A stretch of DNA of 64,000 bases from Thiobacter sp. AK1 (GTDB lineage: Bacteria > Pseudomonadota > Gammaproteobacteria > Burkholderiales > Thiobacteraceae): the NCBI RefSeq assembly GCF_039822265.1, contig NZ_JBAJEX010000003.1, forward strand, positions 186,001 to 250,000, given 5' to 3'. A model generated the notes under the pieces. It made no database searches. It saw nothing but the letters and a program-made list of their open reading frames with translations, and had not been told where the DNA came from. A program made the position numbers and the translations under genes. Below, piece after piece: positions 56,232-64,000 of the stretch. Positions within the stretch are counted from its first letter, which is position 1, and each line of letters begins with the position of its first letter.

Positions 56232-56532
56232 TGTGCTGTTCCTGCAAGGCTGGCCGGTCATCGTCGCCGTCAGCGGTGCGGTGCTGGGCGGGGTGTTTGC
56301 CTTGCTGAAGTGGTTTGCCGCGCGGCTGCTGATCGACATCGAGCAGAAGCTCACCCGCATCGACGACGTGGCGCGTGAAGTCGGGCGCGTCGATGCCGAG
56401 GTCAAGCGGCTGATCGCCGAGCTGCCGCTGCACTACCAGCGGCGCGACGACGCCATCCGCGAGTACACCGTCATCAATGTCAAGCTCGACCGGCTCTACG
56501 AGCTGATCCTGCGGGAGGGAAAACATGAGTGA
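56221..56532 (+). CDS. Mu gp25-like protein (DUF2730 type)
   Basis: 103 residues: an N-terminal membrane segment (WPVIVAVSGAVLGGVFALLKW) and a coiled coil (IEQKLTRIDDVAREVGRVDAEVKRLIAEL). This matches the DUF2730/gp25 layout seen between lysis and packaging genes of Mu-like phages. Role unknown. It overlaps Rz by 11 bases and the next gene by 8. Confidence 0.75.
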   Translation: MEGDVLFLQGWPVIVAVSGAVLGGVFALLKWFAARLLIDIEQKLTRIDDVAREVGRVDAEVKRLIAELPLHYQRRDDAIREYTVINVKLDRLYELILREGKHE

Positions 56533-56851
56533 ACGCGACCGCATCGCGGCAAGCATCGACATCCCGCGCGCCGAGCGCGAGGTGCTGCGCTGGACCATCC
56601 TGGTCGCGCTGTGGCATGCCCGGCCCTATGGCGCAGAGGAAACCCTGCTGCTGTCGGCCGCCCGCGACGCGATGCTGCGCACCACCGAGGCACAGCTGCG
56701 CGCGGAGATGCACAGCCTCAAGCTGCGCGGGCTGATCGACATCCATGACGAGCGCCCGGTGTGGTGGGCGCAACTCACCGCCGAAGGCGAGGCCGTGGTC
56801 GAGTACCGCGCCGAGGCCCCGGCTGGTGTGTTCCGGCCGCCGCGGTGGTGA
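56525..56851 (+). CDS. Mu gp26-like phage protein
   Basis: 108 residues. The sequence REVLRWTILVALWHARPYGAEETLLLSAAR ... LRAEMHSLKLRGLIDI looks like a winged-helix fold. It sits in the gp26 position of Mu. Function unknown. The AGGGAGGGAAAAC site upstream is strong. Confidence 0.75.
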   Translation: MSERDRIAASIDIPRAEREVLRWTILVALWHARPYGAEETLLLSAARDAMLRTTEAQLRAEMHSLKLRGLIDIHDERPVWWAQLTAEGEAVVEYRAEAPAGVFRPPRW

Positions 56852-56885
56852 GCATGCACAGCCCCCACGCGCGCATTCGCCCGCT

Positions 56886-56918
56886 GCCCCCCGAGGGGGC
56901 GCATGCCCCCCTTGGGGC
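56886..56918 (+). repeat. Two GC-rich hairpins between the gp26- and gp27-like genes
   Basis: GCCCCC/GGGGGC with a 3-base loop (56886-56900), and GCCCC/GGGGC (56905-56918), both in the 85-base gap just before the AGGAGG of the next gene. No U-run. Confidence 0.5.
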
Positions 56919-56936
56919 GGCCCGGCAGGAGGCATG

Positions 56937-57470
56937 ATGGCCCGCCGCAGCAAGGTCGATACCCTGCCGCCCGCGCTCAAGGCCGAGCTGGAGCGCCTGC
57001 TGGCCGACCGCACCCACGGCGGCTATGAGGCGCTGGCGGCGTGGCTCAAGGAGCAGGGGTACGAGATTTCCAAGAGCAGCCTGCACCGCTACGACAAAAG
57101 CCATGTGCAGGTGGTGATGGATCGCATCCGCGCCAGTGCCGAAGCCGCGCGGCTGATTGTTCAGGTCGCGCCGGACGAGGCTGACGAGCACTCCGCCGCC
57201 GTGCTGCGCATGGTGCAGAGCGCCCTGTTCGACGCCATGAGCCGGGTGACCGCAGCCGCCGAGGCCGCCGACCCCGCCGAGCAGGTCAAGGTGCTCTCCC
57301 AGGCCGCCCGCGCCATCGCCGAGGCCAGCCGGGCGTCCATTGGACAAAAGCGCTGGGCGGACGAGGTGCGCGCGAAACTCGACGAGGTGGAGCGCGTCGC
57401 ACGCAATGCGGGCAAGACGCTGGACGCCGAGACGCTCAGGACGATCCGGGAGGGGTTGTATGGGGGGTGA
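56937..57470 (+). CDS. Mu gp27-like protein (DUF3486), probable terminase small-subunit role
   Basis: 177 residues from ATG at 56937, with AGGAGG upstream. The start MARRSKVDTLPPALKAELERLL and an HTH-like segment (YEALAAWLKEQGYEISKSSLHRYDK) match DUF3486, the gene before the large terminase in Mu-like phages. Its location and DNA-binding layout suggest the small terminase. A long helical C-terminus follows. Confidence 0.88.
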   Translation: MARRSKVDTLPPALKAELERLLADRTHGGYEALAAWLKEQGYEISKSSLHRYDKSHVQVVMDRIRASAEAARLIVQVAPDEADEHSAAVLRMVQSALFDAMSRVTAAAEAADPAEQVKVLSQAARAIAEASRASIGQKRWADEVRAKLDEVERVARNAGKTLDAETLRTIREGLYGG

Positions 57471-57696
57471 TGCCAGTGTCGACCGGCTACGCGGCTTGAT
57501 GCGTGATGCAGAGTGCGTCATCGCATCTGGCGGCAGTTACGTGAACATCGTCTCGACACCGCGCGCGATGCGCGCCATGGGGCTACGTGGCAAGATCGTG
57601 TGCGAGCATTTTGATGGCCGGCGCGCCTACAGTGTGCTGGCGCACCGCGTCATCGAGCGGGTCTTAGGGGTGCTGGCCGAGTTAGAGCGCAAATGA
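57460..57696 (+). CDS. Small hypothetical phage protein
   Basis: 78 residues from ATG at 57460, overlapping the gp27-like gene by 11 bases and terminase by 4. A GGAGGGG site precedes it. The sequence has a compact alpha/beta look (SVDRLRGLMRDAECVIASGGSYVNIVST). No Mu counterpart was recognised between gp27 and gp28, so it may be an accessory addition. Confidence 0.7.
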   Translation: MGGDASVDRLRGLMRDAECVIASGGSYVNIVSTPRAMRAMGLRGKIVCEHFDGRRAYSVLAHRVIERVLGVLAELERK

Positions 57697-59024
57697 GCCA
57701 GCCCATTCTCTACCCCTACCAGCGCCGCTATCTGGCCGACTCCGCCCGCTTCAAGGCCGGGATGTGGAGCCGCCAGACCGGAAAGACCTTCACGACCACG
57801 CTGGAGGCGGTGCTCGACGTGCTCGAGGCCGAGGCCGAGGGCCGGGCGAGCCGGTGGACGATTCTGTCGGTTTCCCGCGACCGGGCGCTCGATGCCATGG
57901 ACAACGGCGTGAAGCTGCACCTGCGCGCCATCGGCGCGGCGTTCGAGGCGATGGACGTGCCCTTCGCTGCCGACGAACTCGCGCACATGGTGCGCATCGG
58001 CAGCCGGGGCAGCTACATCCGGGCGGTGGCGAGCAAGCCGTCCACCGCGCGCGGCATGAGTGACAACCTCATCCTCGACGAGTTCGCGCATCACCAGGAC
58101 AATCGCGCGATCTGGACGGCGCTGCTGCCGGTCGTCTCCCGGCCTGATCTCAAGCTAAGGGTGATTTCCACGCCGAATGGCAGAGGCGACAAGTTCTACG
58201 AGATCATGACCAGCCCGGACGGGCTGTTTTCCCGCCATGTGGTCACGATCTACGACGCCGTGGCCGACGGCCTGCCGCGCAACATCGAGGAGTTGCGCCG
58301 CGCCATGGCCGACCCCATCGCCTGGGCGCAGGAGTTCGAGTGCCAGTTCGTCGATGAGGCCACCGCCTGGCTGCCGTATGAGCTGATCGACGCTTGCGAG
58401 GATGCCGCCTGCCCGGGCGAGTACCAGGGCGGACCGGTGTATGTTGGCATGGACTTCGCCGCGCGCGGCGACCTGACCGTGATTGCCGTGCTGGAGCAAG
58501 TGGGCGATGTGCTGTGGCTGCGCGAGCTGCTCGAATTGCGTGCGAAGAGCTTCGCCGTGCAGCTGGCCGAGCTTGACCGGGTGATGCGCAAGTACCGCGT
58601 CATCCGCGCCGCGCTCGACCAGACCGGCCTTGGCGAAATGCCGGTGCAGGAAGCGCAGCGCCGCCACGGGGCCTACCGGGTGGAGGGGGTGCTGTTCTCT
58701 CCCGCGAGGAAGCTCGACATGGCCACCGCGCTGAAAGAGCGCATGGAAGACCGCAGGCTGCGCCTGCCGGTGGGCAACGCTGCGCTTCGCGCCGATCTGC
58801 ACAGCGTGCAGCGGGTGGCCGGGCCGAATGGAGCCCCGCGTCTGGTGGCCGAGCGCACCGAGGCCGGGCACGCCGACCGCTTCTGGGCGCTGGCGCTGGC
58901 GGCTTCTGCCGCCGCAGGCGAGCGGCTGGCTTACGGATATGAAGCCGTGGCGCGCCGCCGCTGGGCGGGCGGGCTGGATGTGGGCGCGGACGACCTGCCG
59001 CGCGACAAGTGGGAGGGCTACTGA
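57693..59024 (+). CDS. Phage terminase large subunit (Mu gp28-like)
   Basis: 443 residues. The ATPase domain has a Walker A-like SRQTGKTFTT near residue 26 and Walker B ILDEFAH near residue 127. The C-terminal RNase-H-like nuclease starts at VYVGMDFAARGDLTVIAVLE (Asp is the first metal ligand). It pumps DNA into heads and, in Mu-like phages, packages by headful including flanking host DNA. Its start and stop both overlap neighbours. Confidence 0.94.
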   Translation: MSQPILYPYQRRYLADSARFKAGMWSRQTGKTFTTTLEAVLDVLEAEAEGRASRWTILSVSRDRALDAMDNGVKLHLRAIGAAFEAMDVPFAADELAHMVRIGSRGSYIRAVASKPSTARGMSDNLILDEFAHHQDNRAIWTALLPVVSRPDLKLRVISTPNGRGDKFYEIMTSPDGLFSRHVVTIYDAVADGLPRNIEELRRAMADPIAWAQEFECQFVDEATAWLPYELIDACEDAACPGEYQGGPVYVGMDFAARGDLTVIAVLEQVGDVLWLRELLELRAKSFAVQLAELDRVMRKYRVIRAALDQTGLGEMPVQEAQRRHGAYRVEGVLFSPARKLDMATALKERMEDRRLRLPVGNAALRADLHSVQRVAGPNGAPRLVAERTEAGHADRFWALALAASAAAGERLAYGYEAVARRRWAGGLDVGADDLPRDKWEGY

Positions 59025-60589
59025 TGGACAAGACTACGCTCAAGACCGAATTCGCCGCCCCGGCGCTCACCGGCCTGCGGCAGGCGTGGACATGGCGTCC
59101 GCTGGCCAGCCTTACGCCCGCGCAGGTGGCCGAGGTGCTGCGCCGCGCCAGCATGGGCGATGCGCACGACTTTCTGATCGCCGCCGCCGACATCGAGGAA
59201 AAAGACCTGCACTACCGGGCCGTGCTGCAAACCCGCAAGCTCGCCGTGGCTGGCCTGCCGTGGGACGTGCAACCGGCGGACGAGAGCCGAGCGGCCCGCA
59301 AGGCCGCCGATCTGGCGCGGCAGGCGCTGGAGGCGCTCGACCTGCCGGAGCTTGCGGTGCAGCTGCTTGATGCGCTATCCAAGGGCTATGCCGTGGCGGA
59401 AATTCTCTGGGACACCGACGGCCCGCAGTGGCTGCCAGCGGCCATCGTGCCGCGCGAGGCGCACTGGTTCCGCTTCGACCGCGAGAGCGGGCGCAGCCTG
59501 CGGCTTTTCGATGGCAGCGCGGACGGCGCGGAGCTTCCGCCCTATAAATTCATCGTCCACACCCCGCGCATTGTGGCGGGCATTCCGCTGCTTGGTGGGC
59601 TGGCGCGCTCGGCCCTGTGGGCCTGGGTGTTCAAGTCCTACGCCCTGCGCGACTGGGCCGCCTTTGCCGAACTCTACGGCCAGCCCATCCGCATCGGCAA
59701 GTATGAGCAGGGGGCCACGCGCGAGGACATTGCCGTGCTCAAACGCGCGGTGTTCGAGCTGGGCTCGGATGCCGGGGCGGTCATCCCGGCAGGCATGGCG
59801 CTGGAGATTGTGGAGAGCGGAAGCAAGTCGGCATCCGCCGACCTCTACCAGCGCCTGATCGAATACCTCGACCGGCAGGTCAGCAAGGCCGTGCTGGGGC
59901 AGACGCTCACCACCGACCAGGGATCGAGCGGAAGCCTCGCCCAGGCGAAGGTGCATGACGAAGTGCGCGCCGACCTGATGCGCGCGGATGCGCGCGCGCT
60001 CGCTGCCACGCTCACTCGCGACCTGATTGCGCCGCTGGTGCGCCTCAACCTGCCCGACGCGCCGATGCCGCGCCTGCAGCTCATGGTGGAAGAACCGGAG
60101 GACATGGCCGCGCTGGCCGAGCAGCTCGCCAAGCTCGTGCCGCTGGGCATGCCGGTGCCGCAGGCGTGGATACGGGAGAAGTGGGGCATCCCCGAGGCCG
60201 CGCCGGGCGAGCCGGTGCTGGGGCAGGCTGGCGAACCCTTGGCGAACCCATTGGCGAACCCCGGCGAAACTGCGGGTTCGCCAGCGCCGCAGGCCGCATC
60301 CCGTCGCATGCAATCCGCGCACGCCGCGCAGGACGAGGCCGACCCCACGCCCATCACCGCCATGTCCGACCAGATGGAGGCCGAGACCGAACCGGCATGG
60401 TCGGACATCATGGCGCGCATCAAGGCAATCGTGGACAGCGCCGAGAGCCTGCCCGCGCTGCGCGATGCGCTGCTCGCGGCCTATGGCGACCTGCCCACCG
60501 ACGATCTGGCCGAGGTGATGGCCATGGGCATGGCCGCCGCGCACCTAGCCGGGCGATTTGACGTGCAGCAGGAGGCCACCGGTGGATGA
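59024..60589 (+). CDS. Portal protein (Mu gp29-like, DUF935)
   Basis: 521 residues. The dodecameric portal ring is the DNA gate of the head. The characteristic DUF935 features are seen: LAVAGLPWDVQPADES, KSYALRDWAAFAELYGQPIRIGKYE and LGQTLTTDQGSSGSLAQAKVHDEVR. ATG at 59024 overlaps the terminase TGA. A short tandem repeat (GEPLANPLANPGE, near 60231) lies in the C-terminal linker. Confidence 0.93.
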   Translation: MDKTTLKTEFAAPALTGLRQAWTWRPLASLTPAQVAEVLRRASMGDAHDFLIAAADIEEKDLHYRAVLQTRKLAVAGLPWDVQPADESRAARKAADLARQALEALDLPELAVQLLDALSKGYAVAEILWDTDGPQWLPAAIVPREAHWFRFDRESGRSLRLFDGSADGAELPPYKFIVHTPRIVAGIPLLGGLARSALWAWVFKSYALRDWAAFAELYGQPIRIGKYEQGATREDIAVLKRAVFELGSDAGAVIPAGMALEIVESGSKSASADLYQRLIEYLDRQVSKAVLGQTLTTDQGSSGSLAQAKVHDEVRADLMRADARALAATLTRDLIAPLVRLNLPDAPMPRLQLMVEEPEDMAALAEQLAKLVPLGMPVPQAWIREKWGIPEAAPGEPVLGQAGEPLANPLANPGETAGSPAPQAASRRMQSAHAAQDEADPTPITAMSDQMEAETEPAWSDIMARIKAIVDSAESLPALRDALLAAYGDLPTDDLAEVMAMGMAAAHLAGRFDVQQEATGG

Positions 60590-60773
60590 AGCCGACATCA
60601 CCGCTGCGCGGCTGGAAGCCGAGATGGCGCGGCTTTTGACGCTGCGCCGCGCCGCCGGGCCAGAGCCGACCGGCGCGTGCCTGTGGTGCGGCGAGCCGGT
60701 CGAAAAGCCTCTGCGCTGGTGCTCGGTGGAGTGCCGCGACGACTGGGAGCGCGCCCATGCCCAACGCCGCTGA
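60582..60773 (+). CDS. Small zinc-finger phage protein
   Basis: 63 residues from a GTG at 60582, with AGGAGG upstream. A four-cysteine treble-clef-like motif, CLWCGEPVEKPLRWCSVEC, ends the protein. It overlaps both portal and MuF genes. Similar small zinc proteins (some called TraR/DksA-like) occur in phages; the role here is unknown. Confidence 0.72.
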   Translation: MDEADITAARLEAEMARLLTLRRAAGPEPTGACLWCGEPVEKPLRWCSVECRDDWERAHAQRR

Positions 60774-62061
60774 TCCGAAACTCGCCGCCGTGCTGCGGCG
60801 GCCCTTTGCCGAGCAGGTGGCCTTCTTCCGTGCCAAGCTGGGCAACCTGGTGCCCACGGCCAAGTGGGACGACCTCTGGAAAAGCCAGCACGACCGCGCC
60901 TTCATGGTGGCTGGCGCGGGCAAAGCCGACCTGCTTGCAGACCTTGCCGCCGCTGTGGACAAGGCCATCCACGAGGGCGAGACGCTGCAAGCCTTCCGCG
61001 CGCGGTTTCTGGACATCATCCGCAAGCGCGGCTGGGTGGGGTTCACCGGGGATGACCGGCGCGACCCGTCAGACCCCACCGACAAGGGCGGCAAAGGGCT
61101 GGCCTGGCGCACGCGGGTGATTTACGAGACCAACCTTGCCACCAGCTACGCCGCCGGGCGGCTGGCGCAGCTCAAGGAAGCCGGGTTCACGCACTGGATT
61201 TACCGCCATTCGGACGCCGTGCTGCACCCGCGCCCGCAGCATCTGGCGTGGAACGGCCTGACGTTGCCTGCCGATCATCCGTTTTGGCAGAGCCACTACC
61301 CGCCCAATGGCTGGGGGTGCCGCTGCCGCGTGGTCGGTGCCTTCGGCCCGCGCACGGCCCGCGCGCTGGGCGGCAATCCCGACTACACCGAGCCGCCCGC
61401 CGGGTGGGATGCCATCGACCCCAAGACCGGCGAGCCGCCGGGGATCGATAAGGGGTGGGGGTATCAGCCGGGGGGGGCATGGCGACCGTGGGATGCGAAC
61501 GCCTTTACGCCGGAGTGCGGCGCGGCGTCAGCGCATGGCAAGTCGGCCCGGTGTATACGCGCCGTGGAAGGTCAGCGCACGTTCGAGGATTTTTCGCGCC
61601 CGCGCATTCGTGACATTGCCGAATCGTTGCGCAGCGAAGCGCCGTTGCTACTGCCGAAGGCCGCCAACAGGCAGGATGCGCTGGAGCAAATGGCGAGCGC
61701 ATTGGGCGTGTCCATCGAGCAGCCGCGACGATGGATTGAGACGGACATTCCGGTGCCGTCATTGTCGATGATTTTGGTCGTGCGCGATTATTTGGCGCAT
61801 ATGATCGAAAAAGACCGTGATGCGCGTGAGCGTTACGCCAACTTCATCATGCCAACGCTCATGCGCCCGTTCGAGGCGTGGGCCACCTTGTATGACGATG
61901 GCGCGATCAGGCCAAGGCTCATCAGCCTGTTTCGTGGAAAGCGCCAGATCGCCGTGATCCTTCGGATCAACCGGGATGGCAGTCTGTTCTACAACGTGAT
62001 GAACGCAGACGACAGGCGTATCGACGACTTCCGGGTCGGCGAGCTGCTGTATGGGAAATAA
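60757..62061 (+). CDS. MuF/gp30-like head morphogenesis protein with C-terminal nuclease-toxin-like domain
   Basis: 434 residues. The first about 235 match MuF (phage Mu F / SPP1 gp7) minor head proteins: WRTRVIYETNLATSYAAGR and the hallmark YPPNGWGCRCRVVGAFG. The last about 105 residues (RDYLAHMIEKDRDARERY ... KRQIAVILRINRDGSLFYNVM) resemble the PBECR-type (Barnase/EndoU/ColicinE5/RelE-like) nuclease domains fused to MuF proteins in polymorphic phage toxins. The DNA coding this end is visibly less GC-rich than its neighbours, suggesting acquisition. MuF proteins are packaged in virions, so the domain could be injected into the host. The domain call is from pattern, not a profile search. Confidence 0.8.
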   Translation: MPNAADPKLAAVLRRPFAEQVAFFRAKLGNLVPTAKWDDLWKSQHDRAFMVAGAGKADLLADLAAAVDKAIHEGETLQAFRARFLDIIRKRGWVGFTGDDRRDPSDPTDKGGKGLAWRTRVIYETNLATSYAAGRLAQLKEAGFTHWIYRHSDAVLHPRPQHLAWNGLTLPADHPFWQSHYPPNGWGCRCRVVGAFGPRTARALGGNPDYTEPPAGWDAIDPKTGEPPGIDKGWGYQPGGAWRPWDANAFTPECGAASAHGKSARCIRAVEGQRTFEDFSRPRIRDIAESLRSEAPLLLPKAANRQDALEQMASALGVSIEQPRRWIETDIPVPSLSMILVVRDYLAHMIEKDRDARERYANFIMPTLMRPFEAWATLYDDGAIRPRLISLFRGKRQIAVILRINRDGSLFYNVMNADDRRIDDFRVGELLYGK

Positions 62062-62264
62062 CCGCCGTCGCTTCCGCAGACATCCCCGTGCCAGGATGGG
62101 TGAAGCCTCGCTAACTCCGGGCGTCTGGTCCTGTCCAGCCCGGTTTCGCTCACGACGGCGGCATCTCAGTATAGCCTACCCCGCCAGCGCGGCAAACCGC
62201 GCGGCCTCCTTCGCCCGCACGGCTGCCAGCTGGCCGCGGTCAGCCGCTACGAGGAGACGACCAC
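62062..62264 (+). other. Gap after the MuF-toxin gene, no gene seen
   Basis: 203 bases with no supported frame. CCGCCGTCG (62062-62070) and CGACGGCGG (62153-62161) form a 9-bp inverted repeat around an 83-base loop. No immunity gene for the putative toxin domain is apparent. The second half may be a remnant of an older MuF C-terminus. Confidence 0.5.
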
Positions 62265-62756
62265 ATGCTCATCATCACCATCGATGACCGCGAAGTCACT
62301 GAAGCCCTCGCGCGCCTCTCCAGCCGCGTCTCCGACATGCTGCCCGCCATGCACCAGATCGGCCAGGCGCTGATGGAGGGCAGCCGCGAGCGCATCGCGC
62401 AGGGGCGCGACTGGACGGGCGCGACCTTCGCGCCCAACAGCCCGGTCACACTCTCGCGCAAGAAGGGCAGCCGGCCGCTGATCGACCGCGGCAACCTGAT
62501 GAGCAGCCGCCTGCACTACCAGGCCAGCCGCGATGCCGTGGTGGTGGGATCGAGCGCCATCCAGGCCGCCGTGCTCCAGTTCGGCGCGAAGAAGGGGCAG
62601 TTCGGCCAAACCAGGCGCGGCGGCAAGATTCCCTGGAGCGACATCCCGGCGCGGCGCTTTTTGCCGGTTACCGAATCCGGCCAGCTCGACCCGGCGGCGA
62701 AAAGCCTGATTCTGGACACCATCACCCGCTATCTATCCGACCTCGACGGGCGCTGA
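62265..62756 (+). CDS. Virion morphogenesis protein (Mu gpG / gp31-like)
   Basis: 163 residues. Matches the phage virion morphogenesis (tail-completion) family: REVTEALARLSSRVSDMLPAMHQIGQALMEGSRERI at the N-terminus, then GRDWTGATFAPNS and IPARRFLPVTESG. In Mu the G protein acts in head assembly. The ATG follows GAGGAGA. It precedes the protease gene by a 223-base gap. Confidence 0.88.
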   Translation: MLIITIDDREVTEALARLSSRVSDMLPAMHQIGQALMEGSRERIAQGRDWTGATFAPNSPVTLSRKKGSRPLIDRGNLMSSRLHYQASRDAVVVGSSAIQAAVLQFGAKKGQFGQTRRGGKIPWSDIPARRFLPVTESGQLDPAAKSLILDTITRYLSDLDGR

Positions 62757-62979
62757 AAAACATCTGGCGCGTTTTAAGGCCCGTAGAGCGATTTTTTCTC
62801 CGAGTGGCTACCCCAATATAGGCAGACCGGAAATAACGCAACAGCGGGCCGAGTGAATGGGTGTAAACGGGGGGTTTGTCGTCCTCCCAGACCCAGCTTG
62901 GACGCCCACCCGAAAAATCCACCCCAGTCTGGGATTCTGAAGCCCTTCCGGCTACAAGCGACCGCCGCTTCTGCCCATC
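62757..62979. other. Intergenic region before gene I
   Basis: 223 bases without a supported gene. No clear sigma-70 promoter pair was found; a Mor-type activated promoter could lie here, but no binding motif was recognised. A minus-strand open frame across it is a shadow of gene I. Confidence 0.4.
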
Positions 62980-64000
62980 ATGCGCGGCATGACGTACAGC
63001 CATCCAAGTCTTGCCGCCGATCACGCCGCCGCGCAGCGCGGGCAGGCCCTGGCGCGCGATGCGTTTTCCGTCGAACTCCAGCCAGCCGCCGACGCCCCTG
63101 ATGGGGCGCTTACCCCGCCGGAGTGGGTGCACCTCATTCCGGCGGGGACTTTTTCCGGGCGGGACGGACGCGGGCCGTACCGGCTGGATGCGCGGGCCGT
63201 GCTCGATGCCTTTGCCGCGCACGGGGCCGACCTGCCGGTGGACTACGACCACCAGAGCCTGGAGGCCGAGGCCAAGGCCGGCCCGGTGCCCGCTGCCGGG
63301 TGGATCAAGGAACTCTCCGCACGCGAAGACGGCATCTGGGCGCGGGTGGAGTGGACGCCAGCCGCCGCGCAGCACCTGACTAATAAAGAGTACCGCTACC
63401 TCTCACCGGTGTTCCGCTACGACCGAAAAACCGGCCGCGTCGTCGCCCTGGACGGCGCTGGACTGACCCACAACCCCAACCTGTATCTCAAGGCCGCTGC
63501 CTCACGAAAGGAGACCCACGCCGTGGAAGACGACATCCTCGAACGCCTCATTGTCATGCTCAACCTGCCGGTGACGGCCACTGCCGACGACGTGGCCGCC
63601 GAGCTGCAAAAGCTCATCGACCGCCTGACTGCCGCCGAGGCCGCCGCGCAGGCGGCACAGAGCCGCCAGCCCGACCCCGCCGAATACGTGCCGGTCGCCA
63701 TGCACCGCCAGGTGGCCGAGCAGCTCGCTGCCTTGCAGGCCGAGGTCGCCCGCCGCGATGCCGAGGCCGCCGTGAGCGAGGCCATGAGCGCGCGCAAAAT
63801 CGCCCCCGCGCTCAAGGACTGGGCGCTGGCCTACGCCAGCCGCGACCTGGAGGGCTTCAAAGCCTTCGTTGCCGCCGCCCCGGAGATCGTGCCCGAGGGC
63901 GAGCTGCGTCGCACGCAATCTGCGCACGCCGCGCTGCTGACCGACGAAGACCGGCTGGCAGCGAAGCTGCTGGGCATCGACGAAGCGGCCTTTGCCGCGC
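62980..64000 (+). CDS. Mu I-like protease/scaffold protein, partial at window edge
   Basis: 340 codons are visible; the C-terminus lies beyond the window. The N-terminal domain (residues about 1-180) matches the Mu-like prophage protease: LPVDYDHQSLEAEAKAGPVPAAGWI and a YRYLSPVFRYD segment. It matures the head by cleaving the scaffold. The second half is a long Ala/Glu helical scaffold region. An in-frame GTG at 63523 with AAAGGAG upstream could start a separate scaffold protein. Confidence 0.9.
   Translation, partial: MRGMTYSHPSLAADHAAAQRGQALARDAFSVELQPAADAPDGALTPPEWVHLIPAGTFSGRDGRGPYRLDARAVLDAFAAHGADLPVDYDHQSLEAEAKAGPVPAAGWIKELSAREDGIWARVEWTPAAAQHLTNKEYRYLSPVFRYDRKTGRVVALDGAGLTHNPNLYLKAAASRKETHAVEDDILERLIVMLNLPVTATADDVAAELQKLIDRLTAAEAAAQAAQSRQPDPAEYVPVAMHRQVAEQLAALQAEVARRDAEAAVSEAMSARKIAPALKDWALAYASRDLEGFKAFVAAAPEIVPEGELRRTQSAHAALLTDEDRLAAKLLGIDEAAFAA
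63507..63525 (+). promoter_or_regulatory. Internal ribosome site and in-frame start for a nested scaffold (Z-like)
   Basis: AAAGGAG at 63507-63513 lies 9 bases before GTG 63523, in frame with gene I (codon 182). The product starting there (MEDDILERLIVML) would be the scaffold domain alone, as with Mu gene Z inside gene I. Confidence 0.65.

Larger units (their letters stand above)
47346..64000 (+). mobile_element. Mu-like transposable prophage, left part (right end outside the window)
   Basis: Canonical Mu order is seen: leftward repressor, rightward early operon with DDE transposase (MuA) and MuB ATPase, GemA/gp16, Mor, lysis genes, gp25-gp31-like genes and gene I. The left end must fall between the loss of the RTX frame (about 47345) and the repressor stop (47506). 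Mu-type ends start with TG; TG at 47346 or 47359 are candidates. The start given is approximate. No 5-bp target duplication can be checked because the right end is not visible. Confidence 0.93.

Noticed and set aside
62051-62287. Small plus-strand Arg-rich frame after the MuF gene as a toxin-immunity protein
   Set aside because: Arg/Ser/His-rich composition and overlap with genes on both sides; no ribosome site.
62722-63375. Minus-strand frame covering the gap before gene I
   Set aside because: Overlaps the conserved protease domain of gene I and has no ribosome site or recognisable domain.

Overview
The window looks like chromosome of a GC-rich betaproteobacterium. The evidence is gene content and order (hemE next to priA; argS followed by a SPOR-domain protein and dsbA; a complete atpIBEFHAGDC operon followed by glmU and glmS) plus an H-NS with the TWSGRGRKPQW-type DNA-binding motif. 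The exact genus cannot be read from the sequence alone. A Mu-like prophage fills the right quarter and runs off the right edge.

Layout. 1-1652: phospholipid genes on the plus strand (end of a probable CDP-alcohol phosphatidyltransferase, a CdsA-like cytidylyltransferase and an acyltransferase, joined by TGATG overlaps). 1654-2595: lipA (minus). 2821-9868: gltB, gltD and hemE (plus). 9877-11511: a GGDEF response regulator (minus), divergent from priA; the gap between them carries DnaA boxes. 11797-17726: priA, argS, a SPOR protein, dsbA and a NarL-type response regulator. 17727-18054: an intergenic stretch with a promoter and intrinsic terminator that could make a roughly 67-nt RNA. 18055-19689: an acetolactate-synthase-type ThDP enzyme. 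19711-24382 (minus): an orphan ParA-like ATPase, H-NS, glmS and glmU. 24492-31701 (minus): the F1Fo ATP synthase operon, with a near-consensus promoter in front of atpI.

31758-47345 (minus) is an accessory secretion locus: a HlyD-type type I secretion adaptor and, just upstream, a giant RTX/cadherin-like/VCBS repeat protein. The RTX reading frame continues upstream of its first possible start codon and has no ATG, GTG or TTG before a stop codon. It runs straight into the left end of the prophage, so the phage appears to have cut the gene and separated it from its promoter and N-terminus.

From about 47346 to the right edge lies the left part of a Mu-like transposable prophage in canonical order: repressor (minus), operator array and early promoter, small early regulators, MuA transposase, MuB, semi-essential early genes including GemA/gp16, Mor, SAR-type endolysin with nested Rz/Rz1, gp25/26/27-like genes, terminase (gp28), portal (gp29), MuF/gp30, gpG (gp31) and the protease/scaffold gene I, cut by the window edge. 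The most unusual points are the disruption of the RTX gene; a repressor operator array with four half-sites spaced exactly 11 bp apart; a MuF head protein with a C-terminal nuclease-toxin-like extension of different base composition; and a repeated hairpin leader in front of several early phage genes.
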